Shown: positions 1-6,149, counted from the first letter of the stretch. The stretch: DNA of 6,680 nt from Pedobacter sp. UBA1951 (GCA_002336465.1 DDEP01000073.1:1-6680); one strand, 5' to 3'. Made by a program: numbers and translations. The notes: generated by a model from the letters alone, not told the origin.

Positions 1-38
1 TAAAGGTGCAACAATTACGCTGCACCTTTATTTTAATA
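1..38. terminator. Strong inverted repeat, probable (bidirectional) intrinsic terminator
   Basis: Bases 1-10 (TAAAGGTGCA) and 21-30 (TGCACCTTTA) are perfect reverse complements around a 10-nt loop. On the plus strand the stem is followed by TTTTAATA, so it could end a rightward transcript entering from outside the window. It also lies about 27 nt beyond the stop codon of the minus-strand transporter, so it could end that transcript; the bases that would follow on the minus strand are off-window. The palindrome is seen directly; its function is inferred. Confidence 0.75.
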
Positions 39-56
39 TAGATGTGATAAAGTGAT

Positions 57-2111
57 TTATAACTCTTCTTGTTTTCTCACACTTATCCTGTACAATACAA
101 AAGCCATGATCAAAAAGAAGATTACACCCAACAATTGATAACCTCCATCACCCAAAATTCGGGTAAGCGCAGTTTCTGTGTTTACCTTCCCTAAATTATC
201 ATTTACAGAAGGAATAACGGTTAAAATAGCTACTATAACCCCTGCAATTGCACCACCAGCAACCAAACCTGTGGCAAACAGGTTACCCGGTGCAATTTCT
301 TCTTCTTCTGGAGATTTGGTTTTCTTCTTTTCTTTCCAGTTTACGATACCTTTAACTGCACCTCCGGCAAAAATAGGAAGAGTGGTAGATAAAGGTAGAT
401 AAGCTCCAACGGCAAAAGACAAAGCATTTATGCCGCAAAGTTCTATGGTAATGGCAATAAACACACCTACCAAAACATATTGCCAATCTAAGTTAAAAGA
501 TAGCATGCCTTTAATTAATGTAGCCATTAAAGTGGCTTGTGGTGCAGCATATTTTTCCGTACCTATGGCATGGGTAATACCTTGGTTCAGCATCTCGGTG
601 GTAGGCGTATCTAAAATCCTTACCGTTACACCAATAACAATAGAAGAAACAATAGCACCTATAAATAGCGCCAATTGTTGGTATTTAGGTGTAGCACCTA
701 CAATGTATCCAGTTTTTAAATCTTGTGAGGTTGCTCCGGCATTGGCTGCGGCAATACAAATCATGCCACCTACAACCAAAGCCATAGGTTCATATATCTT
801 TCCGGTCCATCCAACAGCTATAAACACCAAACAAGTTCCCATAATGGTAGCAATGGTCATACCCGAGATGGGGTTGTTACTCGAACCGATCAAGCCTACA
901 ATACGACTTGAAACGGTAACAAAAAATGCCCCGAAAACAATCACTAAAAGACCAATGATCAATTTGTTCACAATGCTGTCGCCAGGTATTTGTGGTAAAA
1001 TAGCCATTAAAATAATTAGAGCTAAACTACCTAAAGCTACTACCTTTAAAGAAAGATCACGCTCGGTACGTTTAACTGTTTTTTGTTCATTTTTATTTTT
1101 AATGGAACCTAAGCTGTCTTTAAATGAAGAAACAATGGTAGGGATAGTTTTTAATAAGGTAATAAAACCACCTGCAGCAACGGCACCTGCACCAATTTGT
1201 TTCACAAAAGCTTGGTAAATAGCTCTCGGATAATCAGCGAAAGTGTGTGTTACAGGATCCCATCCACCTACACCACCAGGTTTGCTTATATCGGCAAGCA
1301 TACCTAATTTAACTAACTGTTTTGCGGCAATAACAGGGTCTATCAAGGTAGCCAACAAAGGTATGATACCTAACCACGCCAACACACCACCTGCAACCAG
1401 TACGCCTGCAATTTTAGGGCCTATAATATAACCTACACCTAAATACTCTGGCGTTATCTCGCCACTTACCTGTGCAGAAGGCAAGAATTTATTGGCCTGC
1501 TTAGTTGCCCATGTTGGTGCTTCGGCTATTAAATGGAAAACTTTCTGCAATAAGGCATAAACTAAAGAAAATCCTAGGCCCCAGAAAGCTGTTTTGGCAA
1601 AGTTTCCACCTTTTTCACCTGCTTCTAATACTGATGCACAGGCTGTACCCTCAGGATATGGCAGATTTTTGTGTTCCTTAACAATGAGCGACTTACGTAA
1701 AGGTATCATCATTAAGGTACCTAAAGCTCCACCTAAGATGGCCAAGATAAGAATGGTCATGTAATTAAAGAAAGCATCGCCCGTACTCTGACCGCTTTCG
1801 CTTACACTTAGAAATAAAAATCCCGGTAGTGTAAAAACTACTCCGGCAGCAATAGATTCTCCCGCAGATCCTGTAGTTTGGATGATGTTGTTTTCTAAGA
1901 TAGTGGTCTTGAAAAAACGTTTGCCTAAGGTTATGGCCAAAACTGCAATGGGTATAGATGCAGAAACTGTTAAGCCAGCTTTTAATGCCAGATAAACCGT
2001 TGCGGCACCAAAAATAATACCTGCAACACAGCCTAATAAAATCGATTTTATGGTAAATTCGGCCATTTTTTGTTCGGCCGGAACAAAGGGTTTAAAATCT
2101 TCGGAACTCAT
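57..2111 (-). CDS. OPT family oligopeptide/metal-chelate transporter (prokaryotic type)
   Basis: This 684-aa polytopic inner-membrane protein belongs to the oligopeptide transporter (OPT) superfamily, whose members carry small peptides or metal-chelate complexes by secondary transport. The substrate here cannot be read from sequence. About 14-16 hydrophobic segments are visible, the first at residues 21-43 and the last at 657-677. Family-like signatures include ENNIIQTTGSAGESIAAG (73-90), LPYPEGTACASVLEAGE (150-166), SSNNPISGMTIAT (410-422), ANAGATSQDLKTGYIVGATP (456-475) and AVGAYLPLSTTLPIFAGG (567-584). Charged, probably cytoplasmic loops lie at 331-355 and 592-606. The length is normal for the bacterial branch and the frame is intact. 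The start is well fixed: an in-frame TAA lies directly upstream of the ATG, and the AEFTIKSILLG stretch resembles the usual N-terminus. It is divergent from the phosphatase gene, with no partner gene in the window, so it is probably transcribed alone. Confidence 0.93.
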   Translation of the reverse strand: MSSEDFKPFVPAEQKMAEFTIKSILLGCVAGIIFGAATVYLALKAGLTVSASIPIAVLAITLGKRFFKTTILENNIIQTTGSAGESIAAGVVFTLPGFLFLSVSESGQSTGDAFFNYMTILILAILGGALGTLMMIPLRKSLIVKEHKNLPYPEGTACASVLEAGEKGGNFAKTAFWGLGFSLVYALLQKVFHLIAEAPTWATKQANKFLPSAQVSGEITPEYLGVGYIIGPKIAGVLVAGGVLAWLGIIPLLATLIDPVIAAKQLVKLGMLADISKPGGVGGWDPVTHTFADYPRAIYQAFVKQIGAGAVAAGGFITLLKTIPTIVSSFKDSLGSIKNKNEQKTVKRTERDLSLKVVALGSLALIILMAILPQIPGDSIVNKLIIGLLVIVFGAFFVTVSSRIVGLIGSSNNPISGMTIATIMGTCLVFIAVGWTGKIYEPMALVVGGMICIAAANAGATSQDLKTGYIVGATPKYQQLALFIGAIVSSIVIGVTVRILDTPTTEMLNQGITHAIGTEKYAAPQATLMATLIKGMLSFNLDWQYVLVGVFIAITIELCGINALSFAVGAYLPLSTTLPIFAGGAVKGIVNWKEKKKTKSPEEEEIAPGNLFATGLVAGGAIAGVIVAILTVIPSVNDNLGKVNTETALTRILGDGGYQLLGVIFFLIMAFVLYRISVRKQEEL

Positions 2112-2192
2112 TTAAGAAAAGTTTTAGAAAAATAAAATTACAAATATTAAGGAATTATGGAACAGTTAAAATGCCAACGTTCAGTAAATCAG

Positions 2193-2225
2193 AAATAAAT
2201 AACGTGAGACATGCGTGCTTTATTT
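2193..2225. repeat. Imperfect inverted repeat between divergent genes
   Basis: AAATAAA (2193-2199) is complementary to TTTATTT (2219-2225). Inside, ACG (2202-2204) can pair with CGT (2214-2216), separated from the outer arms by two unpaired bases on each side. It could be an operator half-site pair or an RNA hairpin in a long transporter leader. The arms are AT-only, so chance is a fair explanation. Confidence 0.35.
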
Positions 2226-2316
2226 GTTTAAAACCCTTTTATAACCACCACACATTCACATCTCATTCTAATTATTAACATCTAAAATCTCCTATCTCAA
2301 ATTTACCCTTAAATAT

Positions 2317-2324
2317 TACATTTG
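2317..2324 (+). promoter_or_regulatory. Bacteroidota-type -7 promoter element (TACATTTG) for the phosphatase gene
   Basis: TACATTTG matches the TAnnTTTG -7 consensus of the Bacteroidota primary sigma factor. A start site some 5-6 nt downstream would leave a leader of only about 10-12 nt before the ATG at 2341. No convincing TTG/TTTG -33 element is seen at the usual distance. There is also no Shine-Dalgarno sequence; the leader is A-rich, as is common in this phylum. Confidence 0.55.
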
Positions 2325-2340
2325 TACTTTAAAAAAACCA

Positions 2341-2838
2341 ATGAATAACAAAGCTATATTTTTAGATCGCGATGGAGTCTTAAATAAAGAAATTGGCGAT
2401 TATATCTGCAGGGTTGAAGATTTTGAAGTACTTGCTTATCAGATTCCTGTACTGAAACGTTTTTTTGATGAAGATTATCAGCTTATCGTCGTTACCAATC
2501 AGGGTGGGCTTGCGTTAAAAAGATATACAGAAGAAGAACTGGCTATGATGCATCAAATCTTGAAACAAACTTATGTAAAACAAGGTGCTGATATTACTGC
2601 TTTTTATTACTGCAAGCATCACCCAACAGTAGATGGAGAATGTAAATGCCGTAAACCTAAATCGGGAATGGTTTTAGATGCCATAGATATGTTTGATATA
2701 GACCCCAATCAATCTGTAATGATAGGTGATAAACCTCGTGATGTTGAAGCTGCCAATGGAGCTGGTGTAAAAGGTATTTTAATAGAACCCAATCAGCAAT
2801 TAGATTATGATCAGATAAAAGCTGTCTTGAACAGTTAA
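2341..2838 (+). CDS. HAD-IIIA family phosphatase, GmhB-like (D,D-heptose 1,7-bisphosphate phosphatase or related)
   Basis: This 165-aa soluble HAD-superfamily phosphatase is closest in motif layout to GmhB, which removes the 7-phosphate of D-glycero-D-manno-heptose 1,7-bisphosphate in the ADP-heptose route to lipopolysaccharide core. Motif I is FLDRDGVLN, with nucleophile D9 and acid/base D11. Motif II is VVTNQGG with T52, and K105 lies in CRKPKSGM. Motif IV is GDKPRD with D130 and D134. A zinc site C91-x-H93...C101-x-C103 matches the structural zinc ligands of GmhB. The loop between H93 and C101 is shorter than in E. coli GmhB, and the whole protein is shorter (165 against about 191 aa). No other heptose gene is nearby, so the true substrate (heptose bisphosphate, histidinol phosphate or another sugar phosphate) is open. 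The frame is complete and starts at the ATG just before NNKAIFLDRDG. It lies in the same direction as thrS, 155 nt upstream, and thrS has its own promoter candidate. Confidence 0.88.
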   Translation: MNNKAIFLDRDGVLNKEIGDYICRVEDFEVLAYQIPVLKRFFDEDYQLIVVTNQGGLALKRYTEEELAMMHQILKQTYVKQGADITAFYYCKHHPTVDGECKCRKPKSGMVLDAIDMFDIDPNQSVMIGDKPRDVEAANGAGVKGILIEPNQQLDYDQIKAVLNS

Positions 2839-2888
2839 TAAAACCATTTATCTGCAAAATTGAACTTATAATTTAGGAATCTAATTGT

Positions 2889-2896
2889 TATCTTTG
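2889..2896 (+). promoter_or_regulatory. Candidate -7 promoter element (TATCTTTG) for the thrS operon
   Basis: TATCTTTG fits the TAnnTTTG consensus. A start site near 2901-2904 would give a thrS leader of about 90 nt that begins with the hairpin at 2905-2925. The nearest upstream TTG (2860-2862) is 26 nt away, longer than the usual spacing of about 18-20, so the -33 box is weak. A second, overlapping candidate, TATTTTTG at 2937-2944, would give a leader without the first hairpin. Confidence 0.55.
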
Positions 2897-2904
2897 CAAA
2901 AAAT

Positions 2905-2925
2905 AAATCACGTAGTAGGTGATTT
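2905..2925 (+). promoter_or_regulatory. thrS leader hairpin with tRNA-Thr anticodon-like loop
   Basis: AAATCAC (2905-2911) pairs perfectly with GTGATTT (2919-2925), forming a 7-bp stem with a 7-nt loop GTAGTAG. Read as an anticodon loop, position 33 is U, positions 34-36 are AGU (a threonine anticodon) and position 37 is A, as in tRNA-Thr. E. coli ThrRS represses its own mRNA by binding a leader hairpin that mimics this arm, so the same logic is possible here. Against it, G at positions 32 and 38 is atypical. The stem is also followed by six U residues, so a weak attenuator is the main alternative. Confidence 0.4.
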
Positions 2926-2940
2926 TTTAAATAATTTATT

Positions 2941-2956
2941 TTTGAACCCCTTCAAA
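2941..2956 (+). promoter_or_regulatory. Second thrS leader hairpin (CCCC tetraloop)
   Basis: TTTGAA (2941-2946) and TTCAAA (2951-2956) pair perfectly around a CCCC loop, 15 nt after the first leader hairpin and 37 nt before the thrS ATG. It would be the second stem of a two-hairpin leader. No T-box consensus is seen. The stem is only 6 bp and AT-rich, so stability is modest and function is unproven. Confidence 0.35.
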
Positions 2957-2993
2957 TCTTGGCAAAAGAGGAGAAGAAAAATCATAGTTGTAG

Positions 2994-4919
2994 ATGATTA
3001 ACATTACTTTACCTGACGGCTCGGTACGTCAGTATGAAAAGGGCACAAATGCCCATCAGATTGCCTTATCAATCTCAGAAGGCCTAGCAAGAAATGTATT
3101 GGCAGCAGAAGTGAACGGAGAAGTGTGGGATAGCTCACGCCCTATTGAAAGCGATTCTACTGTTAAATTGTTAACTTGGAATGATAATGCTGGAAAATCA
3201 ACTTTTTGGCATTCATCGGCGCACTTAATGGCCGAAGCACTAGAGGCACTTTATCCTGGTACTAAGTTTGGTATTGGCCCGGCTATTGAAACTGGTTTTT
3301 ATTACGATGTTGATTTTGGCGATCGCGAGTTCTCTTCTGATGATTTCAAGCAAATTGAAGATAAGATGCTGGAACTGGCAAAACAAAAAGAGGTTTTCGA
3401 ACGTCAAAACGTAAGTAAAGCTGATGCCATAAAGTATTTTACAGAAAAGGGTGACGAGTACAAATTAGATTTGATAGACGGTTTACAGGATGGTCAGATT
3501 ACTTTCTATACACAAGGAAATTTTACTGATTTGTGCCGTGGACCACACATCCCAAATACAGGTTTTATCAAAGCTATAAAACTGATGAATGTTGCCGGAG
3601 CTTACTGGCGTGGCGATGAAACCAAAAAACAATTGACTCGTATTTACGGCGTAACTTTTCCTAAAGCAAGTGAGCTTACGGAGTACCTTCATATGATTGA
3701 AGAGGCTAAAAAACGTGATCACCGTAAATTAGGTAAAGAATTAGAGCTGTTTACTTTTTCTGAAAAGGTAGGTATGGGCTTACCGATGTGGTTGCCTAAA
3801 GGAACTGCTTTACGTGAGCGTTTGGTACAGTTTTTAACTAAAGCCCAACAAAAGACAGGTTACGAGCAGGTAATTACACCACATATTGGCCATAAGAACT
3901 TGTACATCACTTCTGGTCATTATGAGAAATACGGAAAAGACAGTTTTCAACCGATAAAAACACCGCAAGAAGGAGAGGAGTTCTTGTTAAAACCAATGAA
4001 CTGTCCGCACCACTGCGAGTTATATAAATTTAAACCACGTTCGTATAAAGACCTTCCTGTTCGCTTTGCAGAGTTTGGTACAGTTTATCGTTACGAGCAA
4101 AGTGGCGAGTTGCATGGTTTAACTCGCGTACGTGGCTTTACTCAGGATGATGCACATTTATTTTGCCGTCCTGATCAAGTAAAAGAAGAATTTAAGAAAG
4201 TAATAGATCTTGTACTGCATGTTTTCGGTGCTTTAGGATTTACAGAATATGTTGCGCAGATTTCATTGAGAGATCCTGAAAATAAATCGAAATACATTGG
4301 TTCTGATGAAAACTGGAGATTGGCAGAGCAGGCTATTATCGAATCGGCAGAGGAGAAAGGTTTGCCTACGGTAGTAGAGTATGGCGAGGCAGCATTTTAC
4401 GGACCTAAATTAGATTTTATGGTTCGCGATGCGCTGGGCAGAAAATGGCAATTAGGAACCATACAGGTTGATTACAACTTGCCTGAGCGTTTTGAGTTGG
4501 AATACACTGGTAGTGATAACCAAAAACATAGGCCGGTAATGATACACAGAGCACCTTTTGGTTCTATGGAACGCTTTGTTGCGGTGCTGATTGAGCACTG
4601 TGCTGGTAACTTCCCATTATGGCTTTCGCCTGAACAATATATTATTCTTCCTATCTCAGAAAAATATGAAGAATATGCAAAAAAAGTTTCAGAAGAGTTA
4701 AATAATTCCGATATTCGCGGTCTGATTGACTTCCGTGATGAGAAAATTGGAAGAAAAATCAGAGATGCTGAAGTTAAAAAACTGCCTTATATGTTAATTA
4801 TAGGGGAGAAAGAGATGGAAGAAGGCAAGGTTTCAGTTCGCAAACATGGTGAAGGAGATTTAGGCTCAATGACTTTAGCAGAATTTAGCGCATTAATTAA
4901 TAAAGAAGTAACAGTTTAA
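2994..4919 (+). CDS. thrS: Threonyl-tRNA synthetase (ThrRS)
   Basis: This 641-aa class II aminoacyl-tRNA synthetase attaches threonine to tRNA-Thr in the cytoplasm. The N-terminal TGS domain (about 1-62) is followed by the editing (SAD) domain that removes mischarged serine, with H73-x3-H77 and C181-x3-H185 as its metal/catalytic set. The catalytic core (about 240-540) carries the zinc ligands C337 (MNCPHH), H388 (QDDAHLF) and H518 (MIHRAPFGS). Motif 2 is around R366 (TVYRYEQSGELHGLTRVRGF) and motif 3 is GSMERFVAVLIEH. The anticodon-binding domain is about 545-641. Length and all key residues are normal. The ATG follows directly after an in-frame TAG, which fixes the upstream limit. A GAGGAG at 2968-2973 lies 20 nt before the ATG, too far to act as a normal ribosome binding site. 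It is the first gene of thrS-infC-rpmI-rplT, with infC only about 11 nt downstream. Confidence 0.98.
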   Translation: MINITLPDGSVRQYEKGTNAHQIALSISEGLARNVLAAEVNGEVWDSSRPIESDSTVKLLTWNDNAGKSTFWHSSAHLMAEALEALYPGTKFGIGPAIETGFYYDVDFGDREFSSDDFKQIEDKMLELAKQKEVFERQNVSKADAIKYFTEKGDEYKLDLIDGLQDGQITFYTQGNFTDLCRGPHIPNTGFIKAIKLMNVAGAYWRGDETKKQLTRIYGVTFPKASELTEYLHMIEEAKKRDHRKLGKELELFTFSEKVGMGLPMWLPKGTALRERLVQFLTKAQQKTGYEQVITPHIGHKNLYITSGHYEKYGKDSFQPIKTPQEGEEFLLKPMNCPHHCELYKFKPRSYKDLPVRFAEFGTVYRYEQSGELHGLTRVRGFTQDDAHLFCRPDQVKEEFKKVIDLVLHVFGALGFTEYVAQISLRDPENKSKYIGSDENWRLAEQAIIESAEEKGLPTVVEYGEAAFYGPKLDFMVRDALGRKWQLGTIQVDYNLPERFELEYTGSDNQKHRPVMIHRAPFGSMERFVAVLIEHCAGNFPLWLSPEQYIILPISEKYEEYAKKVSEELNNSDIRGLIDFRDEKIGRKIRDAEVKKLPYMLIIGEKEMEEGKVSVRKHGEGDLGSMTLAEFSALINKEVTV

Positions 4920-4921
4920 CA

Positions 4922-4933
4922 ATTAAGCATTTG
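4922..4933 (+). promoter_or_regulatory. Non-AUG translation start region of infC (ATT 4922 / TTG 4931)
   Basis: In the infC frame an in-frame TAA at 4901-4903 closes the upstream side, and no ATG or GTG occurs before codon 54 (ATG at 5090). That ATG would remove most of the IF-3 N-domain. The only usable starts are TTG at 4931 and ATT at 4922 (ATT AAG CAT TTG). E. coli infC also starts with a rare codon (AUU) that IF-3 itself discriminates against, giving negative feedback. TTG is taken as the start here; ATT is a real alternative. Confidence 0.7.
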
Positions 4934-5503
4934 GCATTAGGAAGACCAGGATTTAACAGGGGGCCGCGAGCACCTTTTAAAAAGAAAGAAGCAGAACATA
5001 GAATTAATGAGTTTATAACGGCTCAGGAAGTTAGGCTGGCTGGGGATAATGTAGAGCAGGGTATTTATCCTTTGTCAAAAGCATTGGCAATGGCCGATGA
5101 GCTTGAGTTGGATTTGGTAGAGATTTCTCCAAACGCCAATCCACCAGTTTGCCGTATCATGGATTATAGTAAATTCTTGTACGAGCAAAAGAAAAAGCAA
5201 AAGGAAATTAAAGCCAATGCTAAGCAAACCGTTATCAAGGAAATCCGTTTCGGACCCAACACGAACGAACACGATTTTCAGTTTAAGTTAAAGCACGCCA
5301 TTAGTTTCTTGGAAGCAGGAGAAAAAGTAAGGGCTTACGTACACTTTAAGGGTAGAGCTATTGTTTACAAAGAACAAGGCGAAATCTTATTGTTAAAATT
5401 TGCTCAGGCTTTGGAAGAAGTAGGTAAGGTAGAATTACTGCCAAAATTAGAGGGCAAGCGTATGTTTTTAACCGTAGCGCCAAAAACAACAGTAAAAAAA
5501 TAG
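4931..5503 (+). CDS. infC: Translation initiation factor IF-3
   Basis: This 190-aa factor binds the 30S subunit, keeps it apart from 50S and checks the start-codon/initiator-tRNA match. A short basic extension (residues 1-20, GRPGFNRGPRAPFKKK) precedes the IF3 N-domain (about 21-88), marked by RINEFITAQEVRLAGDN and DLVEISPNANPPVCRIMDYSK. A lysine-rich linker helix (about 85-100) leads to the C-domain (about 101-184: KEIRFGPNTNEHDFQFK, AGEKVRAYVHFKGR and a final KRMFLTVAPK). Everything expected is present. The start is TTG, because no ATG or GTG is available in frame between the upstream stop and codon 54; ATT three codons earlier is the other option. It lies 11 nt after thrS and 25 nt before rpmI, in one operon. 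The use of a rare start suggests self-limiting expression by IF-3, as known in E. coli. Confidence 0.96.
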   Translation: MALGRPGFNRGPRAPFKKKEAEHRINEFITAQEVRLAGDNVEQGIYPLSKALAMADELELDLVEISPNANPPVCRIMDYSKFLYEQKKKQKEIKANAKQTVIKEIRFGPNTNEHDFQFKLKHAISFLEAGEKVRAYVHFKGRAIVYKEQGEILLLKFAQALEEVGKVELLPKLEGKRMFLTVAPKTTVKK

Positions 5504-5528
5504 TAAACTATATAAATTAAAACAGGTT

Positions 5529-5729
5529 ATGCCAAAAATGAAAACCAATTCCAGTGCCAAAAAGCGTTTTTCGCTTACTGGAACAGGTAAAATTGCAAGA
5601 AAGAACGCCTACAAAAGCCACATCTTAACAAAGAAAAGCACAAAACGTAAGCGTAACTTAACCAACACTAGTTTGGTAAACGATGCAGATATGGGCAACG
5701 TTAAACGTATGCTTTGCATCGGTAAGTAA
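5529..5729 (+). CDS. rpmI: 50S ribosomal protein L35
   Basis: This 66-aa, very basic protein is the large-subunit ribosomal protein bL35. It has the typical opening MPKMKTNSSAKKRF, the SLTGTGKIARKNAYKSHILTKKS core and a KRKRNLT segment. Length is normal for the family (about 64-66 aa). It follows infC by 25 nt and precedes rplT by 75 nt, in the conserved infC-rpmI-rplT order. The start ATG is set by the conserved MPKMKT N-terminus. An AACAGGTT just upstream is at most a feeble Shine-Dalgarno-like site. Confidence 0.97.
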   Translation: MPKMKTNSSAKKRFSLTGTGKIARKNAYKSHILTKKSTKRKRNLTNTSLVNDADMGNVKRMLCIGK

Positions 5730-5804
5730 TTAATTTTTTAACCAGATACTCGGTAAACAAGATTGCTTTAACAAGCAACACCGCTTATCAAAACACAACA
5801 CATT
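5730..5804 (+). promoter_or_regulatory. rpmI-rplT spacer with a hairpin, possible L20 control site
   Basis: This 75-nt gap is the longest one inside the operon. It contains a perfect 6-bp hairpin, TTGCTT (5763-5768) / AAGCAA (5773-5778), with a TAAC loop, 27-42 nt before the rplT ATG. The 9-mer TCGGTAAAC occurs at 5750-5758 and again inside the start of rplT at 5814-5822; a shorter TCGGTAA is at the end of rpmI (5719-5725). L20 is known to repress this operon in E. coli and B. subtilis by binding its mRNA, but the matching RNA fold has not been shown here. The hairpin and repeats are seen; the role is inferred. Confidence 0.3.
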
Positions 5805-6149
5805 ATGCCTCGTTCGGTAAACGTAGTAGCTGCTAGACGCAGAAGAAAAAAAGTCCTTAACATGGCCAAAGGCTATTGGGGCTCAAGAAGCAAGGTTTTT
5901 ACCATTGCTAAAAACACGGTAGAAAAAGGTTTGCAATATGCATACCGCGACCGTAAAGCTAAGAAAAGAGAATTCCGTGCATTATGGATTCAACGTATCA
6001 ATGCCGGTGCTCGTGAGTATGGTATTTCTTACTCGCAATTGATTGGTAAATTAGCTGCAAAAAACATCGGTTTAAACCGTAAAGTTTTAGCTGATTTAGC
6101 CATGAACAACAAAGAAGCTTTTAAAGCTGTTGTTGATGCAGTAAAATAA
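5805..6149 (+). CDS. rplT: 50S ribosomal protein L20
   Basis: This 114-aa basic protein is bL20, an early-assembly 23S rRNA binding protein and, in several bacteria, the repressor of its own operon. The N-terminal extension (1-60) is rich in Arg/Lys, with RRRRKKVLNMAKGYWGSRSK and YAYRDRKAKKREFR. The globular C-terminal part carries LWIQRINAGAREYGISYS, LIGKLAAKNIGLNRKVLADLA and a closing AFKAVVDAVK. Length and motifs are typical. It is the last gene of the thrS operon, with a terminator starting 19 nt after the stop codon. The globular C-terminal domain used for mRNA repression in other species is intact, so autoregulation is feasible. Confidence 0.98.
   Translation: MPRSVNVVAARRRRKKVLNMAKGYWGSRSKVFTIAKNTVEKGLQYAYRDRKAKKREFRALWIQRINAGAREYGISYSQLIGKLAAKNIGLNRKVLADLAMNNKEAFKAVVDAVK

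Larger units (their letters stand above)
2112..2340. other. Divergent intergenic region between transporter and phosphatase genes
   Basis: This 229-bp non-coding region must hold the promoters of both divergent genes. The right half has a good plus-strand -7 element (2317-2324). For the minus strand only a weak candidate is seen at 2141-2149 (reads TAATATTTG, one base too long in the spacer). From 2227 to 2323 the plus strand has no G but 25 C residues, which is very skewed. Within this tract ATCT recurs at 2260, 2280, 2287 and 2294, the last three exactly 7 bp apart. No small ORF or RNA gene is supported. Confidence 0.7.

Noticed and set aside
430..1218. Long plus-strand open frame (262 codons) opposite the OPT transporter
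   Set aside because: It lies wholly inside a well-recognised transporter gene on the other strand. Its translation has no recognisable domain, and its hydrophobic character mirrors the antisense of transmembrane codons. The same applies to the short plus-strand frames at 178-402 and 1243-1431.
2084..2240. Near-match inverted repeat between AAAGGGTTTAAAA in the OPT start and TTTAAAACCCTTT at about 2228-2240
   Set aside because: One arm is made of conserved transporter codons (KPF region), the match has an offset, and the sequence is simple; coincidence is more likely.
2657..2857. Minus-strand open frame opposite the phosphatase gene
   Set aside because: It is antisense to conserved HAD motifs, has no domain character and no start context. 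Minus-strand frames at 3483-3722 (in thrS) and 5075-5272 (in infC) were rejected for the same reason.
2968..2973. GAGGAG as Shine-Dalgarno site of thrS
   Set aside because: It is 20 nt from the ATG, too far for normal pairing, and Bacteroidota rarely rely on this signal.
2889..2993. T-box riboswitch upstream of thrS
   Set aside because: The leader is only about 90 nt and lacks the T-box consensus and antiterminator structure. T-boxes are mainly a Gram-positive device.
5494..5500. A7 run at the end of infC as a programmed slippage site
   Set aside because: It lies in the last two codons next to the stop, and IF-3 is already complete. A frameshift would give no recognisable extension, so it is plain AT-rich sequence.
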